Source: MGIIa-L3 sp038150305
Lineage (GTDB): Archaea; Thermoplasmatota; Poseidoniia; Poseidoniales; Poseidoniaceae
Assembly: GCA_038150305.1 (NCBI GenBank)
Contig: JAYOTG010000003.1
Location: forward strand, 57,424 to 121,423
DNA length: 64,000 nt
Reading direction: 5' to 3'
Shown: in pieces, positions 25,601 through 32,519 of the stretch
Layout of the letters: each line of letters opens with the position of its first letter
Numbering within the stretch: the first letter of the stretch is position 1
Program-made: the position numbers and the translations under genes
The notes under the pieces: generated by a model
Databases searched by the model: none
The model's input: only the letters and a program-made list of their open reading frames with translations
What the model was told of the DNA's origin: nothing

Positions 25601-26244
25601 GCGCTGTATGTCGACGCGTCACCGTTTCCGACGTGACACGAGCTCCCGAAGGAAATCGACGTATCTGTGCTCAGCGACCACTCGCCCGTGGCGGTCCAAT
25701 TTTGAAGCGTATCGCAGTTCCAATATGATGCACCGACCGTCATCCGGGTGTTGCTTTCGTCGTTCCCTGGGTTGTCGTCTGGCGTGGCCGACAAGATCTT
25801 CACGTTGAGGGAGTGATTGCCGGCATAGGTGGGTGTGAATTGGAACTTGACCGTACCGCTTGATGCGCTGGCCACGCTGTTGAGCGGTTCCGTCATGTTC
25901 ACGATTTCGAACCGCTGGTATTCATCGTGAAGCACGAGGAGCCGAACATCGGTCACGGGCGACGGCGTTGTGCCTTGGTTGTCGATGGACACGTCGAGTT
26001 CGATGGGCACGTTGACCACAGCATCGACCACATACAGGCTTGCAGGTCGATTGAACCCAGGGATTGGATGGTTGGAGGAAAACATCCGGTACTTCCCCTC
26101 ATCCGCGGACGTCGAATAGGAAAACGACATGTCTCCAACCGAAAGGTCCACGCCACTGGAGCGGCCCTCTGTTGCTTGCGTTAACGGGGCCGATGCAGCC
26201 AACAGGAGACAGATGAGGACCGTGGCCGTCAGCCGCCGCCGCAT
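22696..26244 (-). CDS. Large secreted, membrane-anchored beta-domain surface protein with Pro-rich cytoplasmic tail
   Basis: An 1182-aa protein. It has a signal peptide (LTATVLICLLLAASAPLTQA) and about 1000 residues of repeated Ig-like beta units of the CARDB/NEW3 type (VTNLGNVDVDLDLTV, VINLGNAPDSDVFIEV, VRNLADRPDILSVTS are equivalent positions in successive repeats). A membrane helix follows (VIAFGGGGLLLLVAGITVLL) and then an RRK stop-transfer. The tail of about 90 residues has repeated GPP motifs and ends in a compact GLPEGWTMEQWEHYGHQW segment resembling short SHOCT-like C-terminal motifs. It is likely a cell-surface protein. A TATA-like ATAAATA is 25 bases upstream of the ATG. It leads an operon with the small membrane and PqqD-like genes. 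Confidence 0.78.
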   Translation of the reverse strand: MRRRLTATVLICLLLAASAPLTQATEGRSSGVDLSVGDMSFSYSTSADEGKYRMFSSNHPIPGFNRPASLYVVDAVVNVPIELDVSIDNQGTTPSPVTDVRLLVLHDEYQRFEIVNMTEPLNSVASASSGTVKFQFTPTYAGNHSLNVKILSATPDDNPGNDESNTRMTVGASYWNCDTLQNWTATGEWSLSTDTSISFGSSCHVGNGDASTYSANSISRLSTPTLDFSDGLTSGTRTMGLSFFYTGSVVAPDRLSVEAKTPTGAWEELMGFSGTIDQDFLTDGASWNTFSIDSGGHVSPVIPLAPARHLHANSAFRWTLDTDASVQDIGLWMDEIVILYDQAARSEAYGVQVQGLGTTGAVPGAWGSVDLRILNDGNISTDIVPGVEGMPTGWETYTTFMDGSSVPASGFNLLPGTSMDVSVRIKPDANATVGLVPMTFNATTDHPDVHVTGPVSFTVLADRLPVLQEPESRPSCPAQQSCPFVVKLGNEGGASDVFDLSIDTTLLPTGWDVAFAWSQASSVLVRPGEEVEIDLLLTVPTGAQPDTVHTSTFTATAQNDTTRSDTIDVDVAASMVTELDFTMSSGFTPVEAGTTSVLTVDVRNLADRPDILSVTSELSDESSEWTIESLSRTTAVMTAGATVSVSITLRAPAGLLANDVAPDIRLVMESDRSGMSIQSPWWMGPDVVEVREVDLTSEVEMLRLMPGVATGVHVNVTNLGNVDVDLDLTVDGLPSTWSTWWRLNDENLSMPVQLTTLQHTDQPLSLELMLLAPTNAPAGSPVALGLRALDGSEEQARHDLEVLVLPVRKPGLELESSMTAVRAGDTVSINGTVINLGNAPDSDVFIEVAVRSTQDLTDMVTFLSIDDGSGLDLDTPHVIGLGTGSERTFQLDLQVPAAAPLGTRIVVEVKVQGGLDDENRPYTLEMSHLVEVDQRREVDVNWSVPNEQAAIGGSHQLTVEYASSSSFEENLSMTFSFPSAWAVVCDGMGALTPETPAYVSLQAGHIVTAERNIGCTIVQNGGPAMGEMAVTVVTADGVELVTTSTMLSWDEPVEPEGFSGTVIAFGGGGLLLLVAGITVLLMRRKQDHHLEEDESLPPPSGSPVVAADPPAHAAGPPVSSSGPPATGSGPPATVAQALHTEPPVLQHRGPPLPATGLPEGWTMEQWEHYGHQWLAQQQPSDQ

Positions 26245-26263
26245 GACCTGAGAACATCGCTGA

Positions 26264-26274
26264 CCTATTTATCG
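26264..26274 (-). promoter_or_regulatory. TATA element of the surface-protein operon
   Basis: On the minus strand the sequence reads GATAAATAGG, centred about 25 bases before the start codon at 26244. Transcription would begin at or next to the ATG, giving a leaderless mRNA. Confidence 0.6.
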
Positions 26275-26312
26275 GGCGCGGCGATTTTCGGGAGCTCTTT
26301 TTGTCAGAGTCA

Positions 26313-27161
26313 TCACGCTTCAGCCACATCGTCTGCTTCTGCTTCGGCCAATTTCGCCTCATCTGCGCGCTCACGACGTCGGGATACGGCATAGATGGCA
26401 AAAGCAGGCAGAAGCACGATGGCGAAGCAGGCAAAGACCGCGGTCAGGGCCCACACGAACTCTGAGGCCACATCAACCGTGAACGGAACCACAGGTCCGA
26501 GTTCTTCGTTGACCATTTCGATGGTCAGCGTCGGCGTTGTGCTGCGGTTACCGGGCTCAACGATGGTCACGCGGAGTACCGCTGAGCCGTGCCGGTTGTT
26601 GACGATCTCCGCGGCCATCTCCTCAGCCTGTTCCTGACTCTCTGCCACCACCGTCCCGTTGGAGCGCGCCCCGGGTTCCGTTACAGCGAGGCCGAGGTAC
26701 GCGGCGCGCCCGTCTTGTTCGTTCAACGTCGTGCTTTCATTGAGTTGACAATCTTCGAAACAGGAGAAATCGGTGGCGTCATCGGCACCCAGCAACGAAT
26801 GCGTCCAAAGGCCAGCAGCGTCGAACACGGTCAACGTCGCTCCAGGAGCCAGCTCTTGCGCCGTGACGTTGACCCACGTGAGGTTGTTGCGATCGATGGT
26901 GACGTTTGATGACCACGTGGTGGTGGAGTCCCCTTCGTCGTACTCACGCTCGAAGGTCATCCCGTCATCGCTGGATTGGGTCGTGGCCGTCGCTTCGGTG
27001 GTGTAGGTGTAGTATGCCGTATCAATGGTGTTGGCGTAAACAGCGTATGAGAGCATGAAAATGAGGGTGAATGAAAGGCCGAGAAGTGTGCGTAGGAGGT
27101 TTGGGTTCTGAGCCAGCGCCTTCCTCATGCCCTTTTGGTCATCCCCACCGTTCAAGAACAT
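26313..27161 (-). CDS. Membrane protein with two helices and an extracytoplasmic domain, unknown function
   Basis: A 282-aa protein (the frame can be read from 27218, giving 301 aa). An N-terminal helix (LLGLSFTLIFMLSYAVYA), an outside domain of about 170 residues with two cysteines in SCFEDCQLNES, a second helix (WALTAVFACFAIVLLPAFAIYAV) and a charged RRRERADE tail with Glu/Ala repeats are visible. No family was recognised. The ATG at 27161 is preferred because the longer start would overlap the TATA element of the divergent ribosomal protein operon. Confidence 0.65.
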   Translation of the reverse strand: MFLNGGDDQKGMRKALAQNPNLLRTLLGLSFTLIFMLSYAVYANTIDTAYYTYTTEATATTQSSDDGMTFEREYDEGDSTTTWSSNVTIDRNNLTWVNVTAQELAPGATLTVFDAAGLWTHSLLGADDATDFSCFEDCQLNESTTLNEQDGRAAYLGLAVTEPGARSNGTVVAESQEQAEEMAAEIVNNRHGSAVLRVTIVEPGNRSTTPTLTIEMVNEELGPVVPFTVDVASEFVWALTAVFACFAIVLLPAFAIYAVSRRRERADEAKLAEAEADDVAEA

Positions 27162-27212
27162 GTCCACCACGCCACGGAACAGGGGCGACGCAAGCGGGTA
27201 TCGCCCCGTCGC

Positions 27213-27223
27213 TTTCATATAGG
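27213..27223 (+). promoter_or_regulatory. TATA element of ribosomal protein operon
   Basis: TTTCATATAGG centred about 37 bases upstream of the eS19 start codon. It is the only AT-rich element in the short divergent region and suggests a leader of about 12 bases. Confidence 0.5.
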
Positions 27224-27255
27224 GGCGTTCGGTCGCCCGATTGCTCGGTGTTCCT

Positions 27256-27747
27256 ATGACGACGTATCACGACGTTCCCGCGGACATGTTCATCCCCGCT
27301 CTGGCCGACCGGCTGGGGGATGTCGAAGCCATCGTGGCCCCAGAATGGGCCGGCTACGTCAAGACGGGTGTGACGCGTGAGCGCCCCCCCACGCAAGAGA
27401 ACTGGTGGCACCTCCGCGCAGCCGCTGTGCTCCGCAAGGTGGCACGACGAGGCCCTATCGGCATCACCGCACTCTCACAAGCCTTTGGTGGCTACAAGGA
27501 CAATGGATCCATGCCCAACACCCCCGCGGCCGGCTCGCGTCACGTGATTCGCACCGCCATGCAGCAGCTTGAAGCAGCAGGCTTGGTCGAATTGGTCGAG
27601 CTTAAGCCCACCGAAAGCGTGGACGGCGAACAGATGCTCTACAAGGGACGCGTGATCACCGGAGAGGGCCAGAAAATCATGGACGAAGTCGCCCATGGTG
27701 TCCTTCCACAAGCCCTGGAAGCTTATCCGGGCCTTGACAAGTACTGA
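27256..27747 (+). CDS. rps19e: Ribosomal protein eS19
   Basis: A 163-aa small-subunit protein found in archaea and eukaryotes. Diagnostic stretches are YHDVPADMFIPALADRL near the start, WWHLRAAAVLRKVARRGPIG and the C-terminal half with RTAMQQLEAAGLVE and GRVITGEGQKIMDEV. It is first in a run with eL39, eL31 and eS17. The ATG at 27256 matches the family start. Confidence 0.97.
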   Translation: MTTYHDVPADMFIPALADRLGDVEAIVAPEWAGYVKTGVTRERPPTQENWWHLRAAAVLRKVARRGPIGITALSQAFGGYKDNGSMPNTPAAGSRHVIRTAMQQLEAAGLVELVELKPTESVDGEQMLYKGRVITGEGQKIMDEVAHGVLPQALEAYPGLDKY

Positions 27748-27756
27748 GGTGAAATC

Positions 27757-27912
27757 ATGTCCAAGATCAAGCCCACGGCAAAGAAAGCCCGCCTCATGAA
27801 GGTCGGCAAGCAGAACCGCCGCGTTCCTGTTTGGGTGATGCTCAAGACCAACCGGAAGACGGTCAGTCACCCTAAGCGCCATCACTGGCGCCGCAGCAAG
27901 CTCCAACGATGA
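27757..27912 (+). CDS. rpl39e: Ribosomal protein eL39
   Basis: A 51-aa very basic protein (MSKIKPTAKKARLMKVGK...RHHWRRSKLQR) with the eL39 pattern NRRVPVWVMLKTNRK. It starts 9 bases after eS19 with GAGGTGA before the ATG as ribosome binding site. Confidence 0.96.
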   Translation: MSKIKPTAKKARLMKVGKQNRRVPVWVMLKTNRKTVSHPKRHHWRRSKLQR

Positions 27913-27921
27913 GGTGTTTTC

Positions 27922-28197
27922 ATGGTTCGTGCAGCAGTTTCTGAACTCACCGTTCCTTTGCGCAACGCGTGGAACATCACCCGATACAAGCGCGCTCCTC
28001 GCGCCATCCAAATCATTCGGAATGAGGTCATTCGCCACCTCAAGGTGACCCCGGAGGAAGAGATCTACATCGACCCCTCTGTGAACGAGCACATTTGGGC
28101 ACGAGGCATCGAGAACCCACCTCGCAAAATCAAGCTTCAAGTGACCCGTCACGACGAGCCTGACTTCCCGATTGAGGTAACCCTCGCACAGGAGTGA
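27922..28197 (+). CDS. rpl31e: Ribosomal protein eL31
   Basis: A 91-aa large-subunit protein. It has ELTVPLRNAWNITRYKRAPR, IRNEVIRHLKV and the typical NEHIWARGIENPPRKIKLQV. A GAGGTG box precedes the ATG. It is coexpressed with eL39, next to which it lies near the peptide exit tunnel in archaeal ribosomes. Confidence 0.96.
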   Translation: MVRAAVSELTVPLRNAWNITRYKRAPRAIQIIRNEVIRHLKVTPEEEIYIDPSVNEHIWARGIENPPRKIKLQVTRHDEPDFPIEVTLAQE

Positions 28198-28202
28198 TTC
28201 GC

Positions 28203-28394
28203 ATGGGCAACATCCGACCGAGTTTCATCAAAATCCGCGCCATCGCGCTCGTCGAACAACACGGTGAGAAGTTCACCGAAGACTTCGACCACAACAAGCG
28301 CATGGTGCAGCAGTTGACCGACGTCGACTCCAAGAAGCTCCGCAATTGGATTGCCGGCTACGTCACGCGATACCGCCAGCGACGAACCGACTGA
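28203..28394 (+). CDS. rps17e: Ribosomal protein eS17
   Basis: A 63-aa protein matching archaeal eS17: MGNIRPSFIKIRAIALVE, FTEDFDHNKRMVQQLTDV and RNWIAGYVTRYRQR. The ATG at 28203 is the family start; it lies five bases after the eL31 stop. eS17 is not part of the common archaeal eL39-eL31 cluster, so this arrangement is local. Confidence 0.94.
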   Translation: MGNIRPSFIKIRAIALVEQHGEKFTEDFDHNKRMVQQLTDVDSKKLRNWIAGYVTRYRQRRTD

Positions 28395-28403
28395 GGTCGG
28401 TCC

Positions 28404-28625
28404 ATGGCCCACCACATCCGCGTCGATTGGACGCAGGATCCCGTCAGCCTCCACGCTGAATCGGCCGAGGTGCTAAACCAACTCTTTGCGGTCTTGAGAG
28501 AACAGCACGGCCTCAAGAAGCGGTCCATTCCAATGCCTGATCACGAAAACGCTGGATTCGTGGCTTTTCTGTATGCCCCCATCGACCCCCGCGTGTTGGC
28601 GGCGGCCATCGAGGAGGTCGCTTGA
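28404..28625 (+). CDS. Small hypothetical protein
   Basis: A 73-aa protein between eS17 and trmJ, with normal composition and a GAGGTCGG box before its ATG. It begins MAHHIRVDWTQDPVSLHAE and ends PRVLAAAIEEVA. Its stop codon directly precedes the trmJ start codon, so it belongs to the operon. Not recognised; a small translation-related role is only a guess from context. Confidence 0.6.
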   Translation: MAHHIRVDWTQDPVSLHAESAEVLNQLFAVLREQHGLKKRSIPMPDHENAGFVAFLYAPIDPRVLAAAIEEVA

Positions 28626-29465
28626 ATGGGTCAGCGCAGCGACATTCCCCTGCCCATTGATTCATACCGGTTTACGGTGGTCCTCGTCGGTACGTCGCAT
28701 GCGGGCAACTTGGGCGCCGTGTGCCGCGGAATGCTGAATCACGGTTTTGATCGTCTTCGTCTGGTTCATCCACAATGCGACATCGACGACGAGGCACGGA
28801 ACCGCGCGAAGCATGCGGGTCGCATTCTCGACGATGCCGAGATCTACACCACGCTTGATGAGGCCGTGTCGGACGCCACCTTGGTGGTGGGCACGTCGGG
28901 CAAGCGAGAGCTCGGGAGGAAGACCGTGTTTCGCCACTTCATGTACCCATGGGACCTCGCCGACCGAATTGAAGGCGGCGAAGGGCACGTCGCCCTCGTT
29001 TTTGGAGAGGAAGGGAAGGGGCTTTCACACGAAGATCTGGACCGCTGTGACGTGTTGGCCACCCTTCCGACCTGGGAAGGCTACCCGATTGCCAACCTCA
29101 GCCATGCCGTCACGATCTTTCTCTACGAACTCCACAGAACTCGTGTGTTACAGCGTCAGGGTCAAGACCCAGCCTTGCCAAACATCGTTCCGCTTGAGGT
29201 TCGGACCAACCCGCAGATCAGGCAAGCCTTCCGAGACAGCGTCGAGCAGTTTTCCGAAGTCCTTCCCGGTCTCGAAGAGCGTCGCGTCAGCGTCCGTCAA
29301 GCCCTGAACCGAATGGCCGCTCGTTCAGGCGTGTCGGACGACGAGATGACACGGCTTCTTGGGGCGTACTTGGATGCGACCACCGCCTTGCAGCGTGTCT
29401 CTGGCGATGAGGCATGGTCAAAGCATCGCCGCCGCCGACTTCCTTCCAGACTGGACGAGGATTAG
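28626..29465 (+). CDS. trmJ: TrmJ-like tRNA 2'-O-methyltransferase (SPOUT/SpoU family)
   Basis: A 279-aa SPOUT methyltransferase that 2'-O-methylates tRNA, by family at position 32. The motifs are VVLVGTSHAGNLGAVCRGM with the N-x-G-A-x-x-R arrangement, VALVFGEEGKGLSHEDLDRC and the knot motif TLPTWEGYPIANLSHAV. The C-terminal helical extension of about 100 aa is usual for TrmJ. It overlaps the convergent queD by four bases. Confidence 0.88.
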   Translation: MGQRSDIPLPIDSYRFTVVLVGTSHAGNLGAVCRGMLNHGFDRLRLVHPQCDIDDEARNRAKHAGRILDDAEIYTTLDEAVSDATLVVGTSGKRELGRKTVFRHFMYPWDLADRIEGGEGHVALVFGEEGKGLSHEDLDRCDVLATLPTWEGYPIANLSHAVTIFLYELHRTRVLQRQGQDPALPNIVPLEVRTNPQIRQAFRDSVEQFSEVLPGLEERRVSVRQALNRMAARSGVSDDEMTRLLGAYLDATTALQRVSGDEAWSKHRRRRLPSRLDED

Positions 29466-29911
29466 GGCCGATACGTCGCCCAAGACTTCGGCGTTTCCCG
29501 AACGTGAAGTGCTTCCAGCCGAAGTCGATCACCGTAGTTTTCGTGCAAGGCCTTGGCCACACGGCCGTAGGCCCAGGCGGCCAGGTGTTCCGCGGTTGGT
29601 GGGAAGGGCAGAACAACCGTCCGATGATTCGGACCCATGGCTTCGCAGGCTGCTCGACCAGCAACATCCGTGTCCTGCACGAGGAAGGCGTGGTCGACAA
29701 CATCGTGGATTTCCTCGGTGAGGATGCGGGATACATCGCTGAAGTCGAGGACCATGCCGTCATCTGGAGCCTCGGGGTCGCCAACCAATTCTCCACTGAT
29801 TTCGGCCTCGAACCGGTACCTGTGGCCATGAAGGTGGGCACACTTGCTGCTGTGGTTTGGCACACGGTGGCCGGTGTCGGTTTCGACCCAGCGGCGGATG
29901 GTGGTGGTCAT
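29462..29911 (-). CDS. queD: 6-carboxytetrahydropterin synthase
   Basis: Converts dihydroneopterin triphosphate to 6-carboxytetrahydropterin, step 2 of preQ0 synthesis. The 149-aa chain has the catalytic KCAHLHGHRY (Cys plus two zinc His; the third zinc His is in TGHRVPN), VVDHAFL and the terminal VRETPKSWATY with the conserved Glu. It is the last gene of the folE-queE-queC-msrB-queD run and overlaps msrB by four bases. In archaea the product leads to archaeosine in tRNA. Confidence 0.92.
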   Translation of the reverse strand: MTTTIRRWVETDTGHRVPNHSSKCAHLHGHRYRFEAEISGELVGDPEAPDDGMVLDFSDVSRILTEEIHDVVDHAFLVQDTDVAGRAACEAMGPNHRTVVLPFPPTAEHLAAWAYGRVAKALHENYGDRLRLEALHVRETPKSWATYRP

Positions 29912-30303
29912 GCTTCGTCCTCCTCAAAGGTCAGGCACACGGAATTGATGCAATAGCGTTCCCCGCCGTGCTGTCGGGGCCCGTCGTTGAAGACGTGCCC
30001 CAGATGAGCATCACAACCGGAGCATCGGACTTCTGTTCGCACCATGCCATGCGAGCGGTCCTCGATGCGCACGATGTTCGCCTCATCTGTTTCGGTGTGA
30101 AATGCAGGCCAGCCGCATCCGCTGTGGAACTTGGACACTGAGGTGAACAGGACTCGTTCACAACACACACAGCGGTACGTGCCTTTCCTTGATTCGTTCA
30201 GCAAGGCACCGGTGTACGGCCGTTCAGTGCCTGCTTCGCGCGTGACGTGGTACGCCAGCGGTGGGAGGAGCGCGCGCCATTCTTCTTCCGATTTCGTGAT
30301 CAT
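29908..30303 (-). CDS. msrB: Methionine-R-sulfoxide reductase
   Basis: Repairs methionine-R-sulfoxide in proteins. The 131-aa protein has the two zinc CxxC pairs (CVCC and CSGC), SGCGWPAFHTE and the catalytic cysteine in RYCINSVCL. It sits between queC and queD with four-base overlaps on both sides, so it is translated as part of the preQ0 operon despite having no known role in that pathway. Confidence 0.95.
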   Translation of the reverse strand: MITKSEEEWRALLPPLAYHVTREAGTERPYTGALLNESRKGTYRCVCCERVLFTSVSKFHSGCGWPAFHTETDEANIVRIEDRSHGMVRTEVRCSGCDAHLGHVFNDGPRQHGGERYCINSVCLTFEEDEA

Positions 30304-31088
30304 TGTTGACCCTCCTCATGCTCGCGCTGAAGGGCAAGTGCGTGTTCGAGTACTTCCTGCCAAGGACGAACGTATGGAATGGGATCCACACGGCCAATCT
30401 CGTGGAAGGCCAGGATTCGTTCCACGTCCGACCCCGTCGTTCCCAACGAGCGACCTTCACGGTCAGGTGCATAGGAGGTCAACGTGTTGGACAGAACGAC
30501 GTCAAAGTCCAATCCCAAGGTGTCACAGGACGAGAGGCCGTCACGGAGGATGCCCGCCTTGTCGGTATTGAGGTAAGGCAAATCGAAGTTCACGTGCTCT
30601 GCATCCCAATTCCCAACCTTGAACGCGTGTTCGAGGGCGGTGTAGAATTCTGGTCGGCAATCAGGGTAAATCGAGTGGTCGCCGCTGTGGACACCAAGCG
30701 CAATTCGGGCATGGCCGTTGTGTTGCTTTGAGAGGCTGAGGGCCGTGGCAAACAGCAGTGAACTGAAGATGGCGTTTCTGTTTGGCACCACAGTTTGCTT
30801 CATCTGTTCCTCGGCGTAGTGGCCTTCTGGCATCGCTGCATCGTGATCGGTCAGGGATGAATCAAGGCTGCTCATGGCACTCCTGAGATCAATGAGGCTG
30901 TACGTAACGGCATGTCCATGCTTCTGGAGCAACGCGATGTTGCACTGAGCGAGTTCGAGTTCCCGCCGATGCCGCTGACCGTAATCGATGCCGAGCGCTG
31001 TGACAGCATGACCTTCTGCCAAGAGCCGGAGCAACAGGCACGTCGAATCCATGCCGCCCGAGAGGGCCATCACCGCAGGTGGAAGCAT
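30300..31088 (-). CDS. queC: QueC-like 7-cyano-7-deazaguanine synthase lacking all zinc cysteines
   Basis: A 262-aa ATP-dependent preQ0 synthase homologue. The PP-loop ALSGGMDSTCLLL, GIDYGQRHRRELE, VVPNRNAIF and ALGVHSGDHSIYPDCRPEF are all canonical. The C-terminal zinc site of the family (TLTCY...CGTCPACKLR in classical members) is TLTSY...LGTTGSDVER here, so the four cysteines are Ser, Leu, Thr and Asp. The rest aligns without gaps, so this is substitution, not truncation. The ATG at 31088 overlaps the queE stop. Either the fold no longer needs zinc or the enzyme has changed. Confidence 0.88.
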   Translation of the reverse strand: MLPPAVMALSGGMDSTCLLLRLLAEGHAVTALGIDYGQRHRRELELAQCNIALLQKHGHAVTYSLIDLRSAMSSLDSSLTDHDAAMPEGHYAEEQMKQTVVPNRNAIFSSLLFATALSLSKQHNGHARIALGVHSGDHSIYPDCRPEFYTALEHAFKVGNWDAEHVNFDLPYLNTDKAGILRDGLSSCDTLGLDFDVVLSNTLTSYAPDREGRSLGTTGSDVERILAFHEIGRVDPIPYVRPWQEVLEHALALQREHEEGQQ

Positions 31089-31684
31089 CAATCCACCCCC
31101 ATCCACTTGTGCGTTTGGAGGGAAAGGCGCCATCCTGGTGATCGCTTCACGAGCGCCTCCACTGCGGCAAACGAACGCCCGTTTTCTTCGACGGTGGCCG
31201 TGTCGATGTAGCAAGGTTGGAGGAACAAGTGATTGAATCCCGATATGAGGCCGTCATACATCGAGAGGTCTTGGCCGACGTAAACAACCTTGAGTTCGTC
31301 ACCTTCCGTTTGCCGGATCTTGACGTCAGGATACATCTGGTCCTTCGGAGAGACACAGATCCAATCGATGATGGGGTCCACTTCGACGGTTCCGTTGGTT
31401 TCGATGGACAGCGAGCAGCCTGCGTCCTTGAGGCGGCGACCCAACGGAACGAGGTCTTGGAGCGCGGGTTCGCCGCCGGTGAAGATGACCCGTGAACAAC
31501 CAAAGACGAGCACCTTCTCCACGATCTGATCAAGCGCCATATCCTCGTAGGTCAGAAAATCAGTGTCGCACCACGAACAGCGGAGGTTGCAGTTCCCAAA
31601 CCGGACAAAGACGTGCGGAATACCAGCGTGGTACCCTTCGCCTTGTACGGAGTGAAAGATTTCGACGATCGGATACGTCACCAT
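31088..31684 (-). CDS. queE: 7-carboxy-7-deazaguanine synthase (radical SAM)
   Basis: Converts 6-carboxytetrahydropterin to 7-carboxy-7-deazaguanine, step 3 of the preQ0 pathway. The 198-aa protein has IFHSVQGEGYHAGIPHVFVR, the [4Fe-4S] motif CNLRCSWCDTDF, IFTGGEPALQ and SIETNGTVEV, all diagnostic. The ATG at 31684 places the GEG substrate motif near the N-terminus as usual. It starts 10 bases after folE and overlaps queC by one base. Confidence 0.94.
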   Translation of the reverse strand: MVTYPIVEIFHSVQGEGYHAGIPHVFVRFGNCNLRCSWCDTDFLTYEDMALDQIVEKVLVFGCSRVIFTGGEPALQDLVPLGRRLKDAGCSLSIETNGTVEVDPIIDWICVSPKDQMYPDVKIRQTEGDELKVVYVGQDLSMYDGLISGFNHLFLQPCYIDTATVEENGRSFAAVEALVKRSPGWRLSLQTHKWMGVD

Positions 31685-31694
31685 CGCGAACACC

Positions 31695-32264
31695 TCAGGG
31701 TTCTGCACGGCGGATGAGCTGCATCACTTCGGAACGTGCCTCGGCTTTGTCAAAGAACACGCCTCGCATCGCGCTCGTGGTCATCGTGGCGTTTTGCTTC
31801 ATCACGCCGCGGCAGCGCATGCAACCGTGATGGGCTTCGAGAATGACCGCGGAGCCAAGCGGTTGCAGGTGATGTTCAAGATCGTCAGCGATGCATTTGG
31901 TGATTCGTTCCTGATTCTGCAAGCGTCGTGCATGCAAATCGACCAGGCGGGCCAACTTGCTGATGCCAACAATGCGATCGACCGGAATGTAGGCCACGTG
32001 CGCGTGACCAGAAAACGGTTGCAAATGATGCTCACAGGTGCTGTGGAATTCGATGTTGCTCAGGAGCACGATGCCGTCGTAACCTTCGCCGTTGAAGGTG
32101 GCTGTGAGGATGGATGATGCATCGCCCTTGTACCCTGCGAAGATTTCATCCCACGCCTCGATCACGCGTTCTGGGGTTCGTTCCGTGCCTTCACGACCCT
32201 CGTCTCCCTCGAGGTAGTTGAGCAGCGTTCGCACGGCCACTTCGGCCTCATCGCGGGAAACCAT
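31695..32264 (-). CDS. folE: GTP cyclohydrolase I
   Basis: Opens GTP to dihydroneopterin triphosphate, step 1 of preQ0 (and pterin) synthesis. The 189-aa protein has the zinc site FHSTCEHHLQPF and HHGCMRCRGV, plus VVGIS-like RIVGISKLARLVDL and RRLQNQERIT. This is the bacterial-type IA enzyme rather than the archaeal MptA type. The ATG at 32264 overlaps the TGA of the upstream RHH regulator gene (TGATG), so translation is coupled. Confidence 0.95.
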   Translation of the reverse strand: MVSRDEAEVAVRTLLNYLEGDEGREGTERTPERVIEAWDEIFAGYKGDASSILTATFNGEGYDGIVLLSNIEFHSTCEHHLQPFSGHAHVAYIPVDRIVGISKLARLVDLHARRLQNQERITKCIADDLEHHLQPLGSAVILEAHHGCMRCRGVMKQNATMTTSAMRGVFFDKAEARSEVMQLIRRAEP

Positions 32265-32440
32265 CACGCATCGCCTCCTCGGCGACCCGCACGCATGTCC
32301 ACGTCATCCAGATGGTCCAGCATCTTTCTGCACGCGGTTCGGATGGCGTCGGCCAAGCTCACAAATTTTCCGTCATCGCCGACGTGCTGTTCGAGGTCGA
32401 CTTTCAACTCGAGCGGCATGTCAAGGGACACCTTTGGCAT
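32264..32440 (-). CDS. Ribbon-helix-helix (CopG/Arc-type) regulator, 58 aa
   Basis: A 58-aa protein. The N-terminal strand PKVSLDMPLELKVDLEQHV and the helix pair KFVSLADAIRTACRKMLDHL follow the ribbon-helix-helix pattern (beta strand with alternating residues, turn GDDGKF, helix-turn-helix). It is the first gene of the folE-que operon and its stop codon overlaps the folE start. Tandem 11-bp repeats lie directly upstream, which fits an autoregulatory DNA-binding dimer. The short C-terminus RAGRRGGDA is basic. Regulation of preQ0 synthesis by this protein is inference. Confidence 0.7.
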   Translation of the reverse strand: MPKVSLDMPLELKVDLEQHVGDDGKFVSLADAIRTACRKMLDHLDDVDMRAGRRGGDA

Positions 32441-32458
32441 GCATTGCGCTGCTGGTTG

Positions 32459-32519
32459 GTATTCTTAGAGNNNNNNNNNNCATCTACGTATCGCAGAGTA
32501 TTCTTATAGTATTCGCAGA
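32459..32519 (-). repeat. 11-bp iterons upstream of the RHH-folE-que operon (putative operator/promoter)
   Basis: Units of the form GTATTC-NNANA (plus strand) occur at 32459-32469 (GTATTCTTAGA), 32488-32497 (GTATCGCAGA, one base short), 32498-32508 (GTATTCTTATA) and 32509-32519 (GTATTCGCAGA). Three are directly consecutive with an 11-base period and the fourth lies on the other side of the N run. On the minus strand one unit contains TATAAGAATAC, a TATA-like element. The series lies between the ABC permease stop and the RHH start. A one-helical-turn period is what a row of RHH dimers would read. Confidence 0.6.
32471..32480. other. Assembly gap (10 N) inside tandem repeat
   Basis: Ten N between iteron units. 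Unlike the gap at 18091, the flanks share no end overlap, so an unknown number of bases, probably further repeat units, is missing. It lies in noncoding sequence. Confidence 0.9.
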
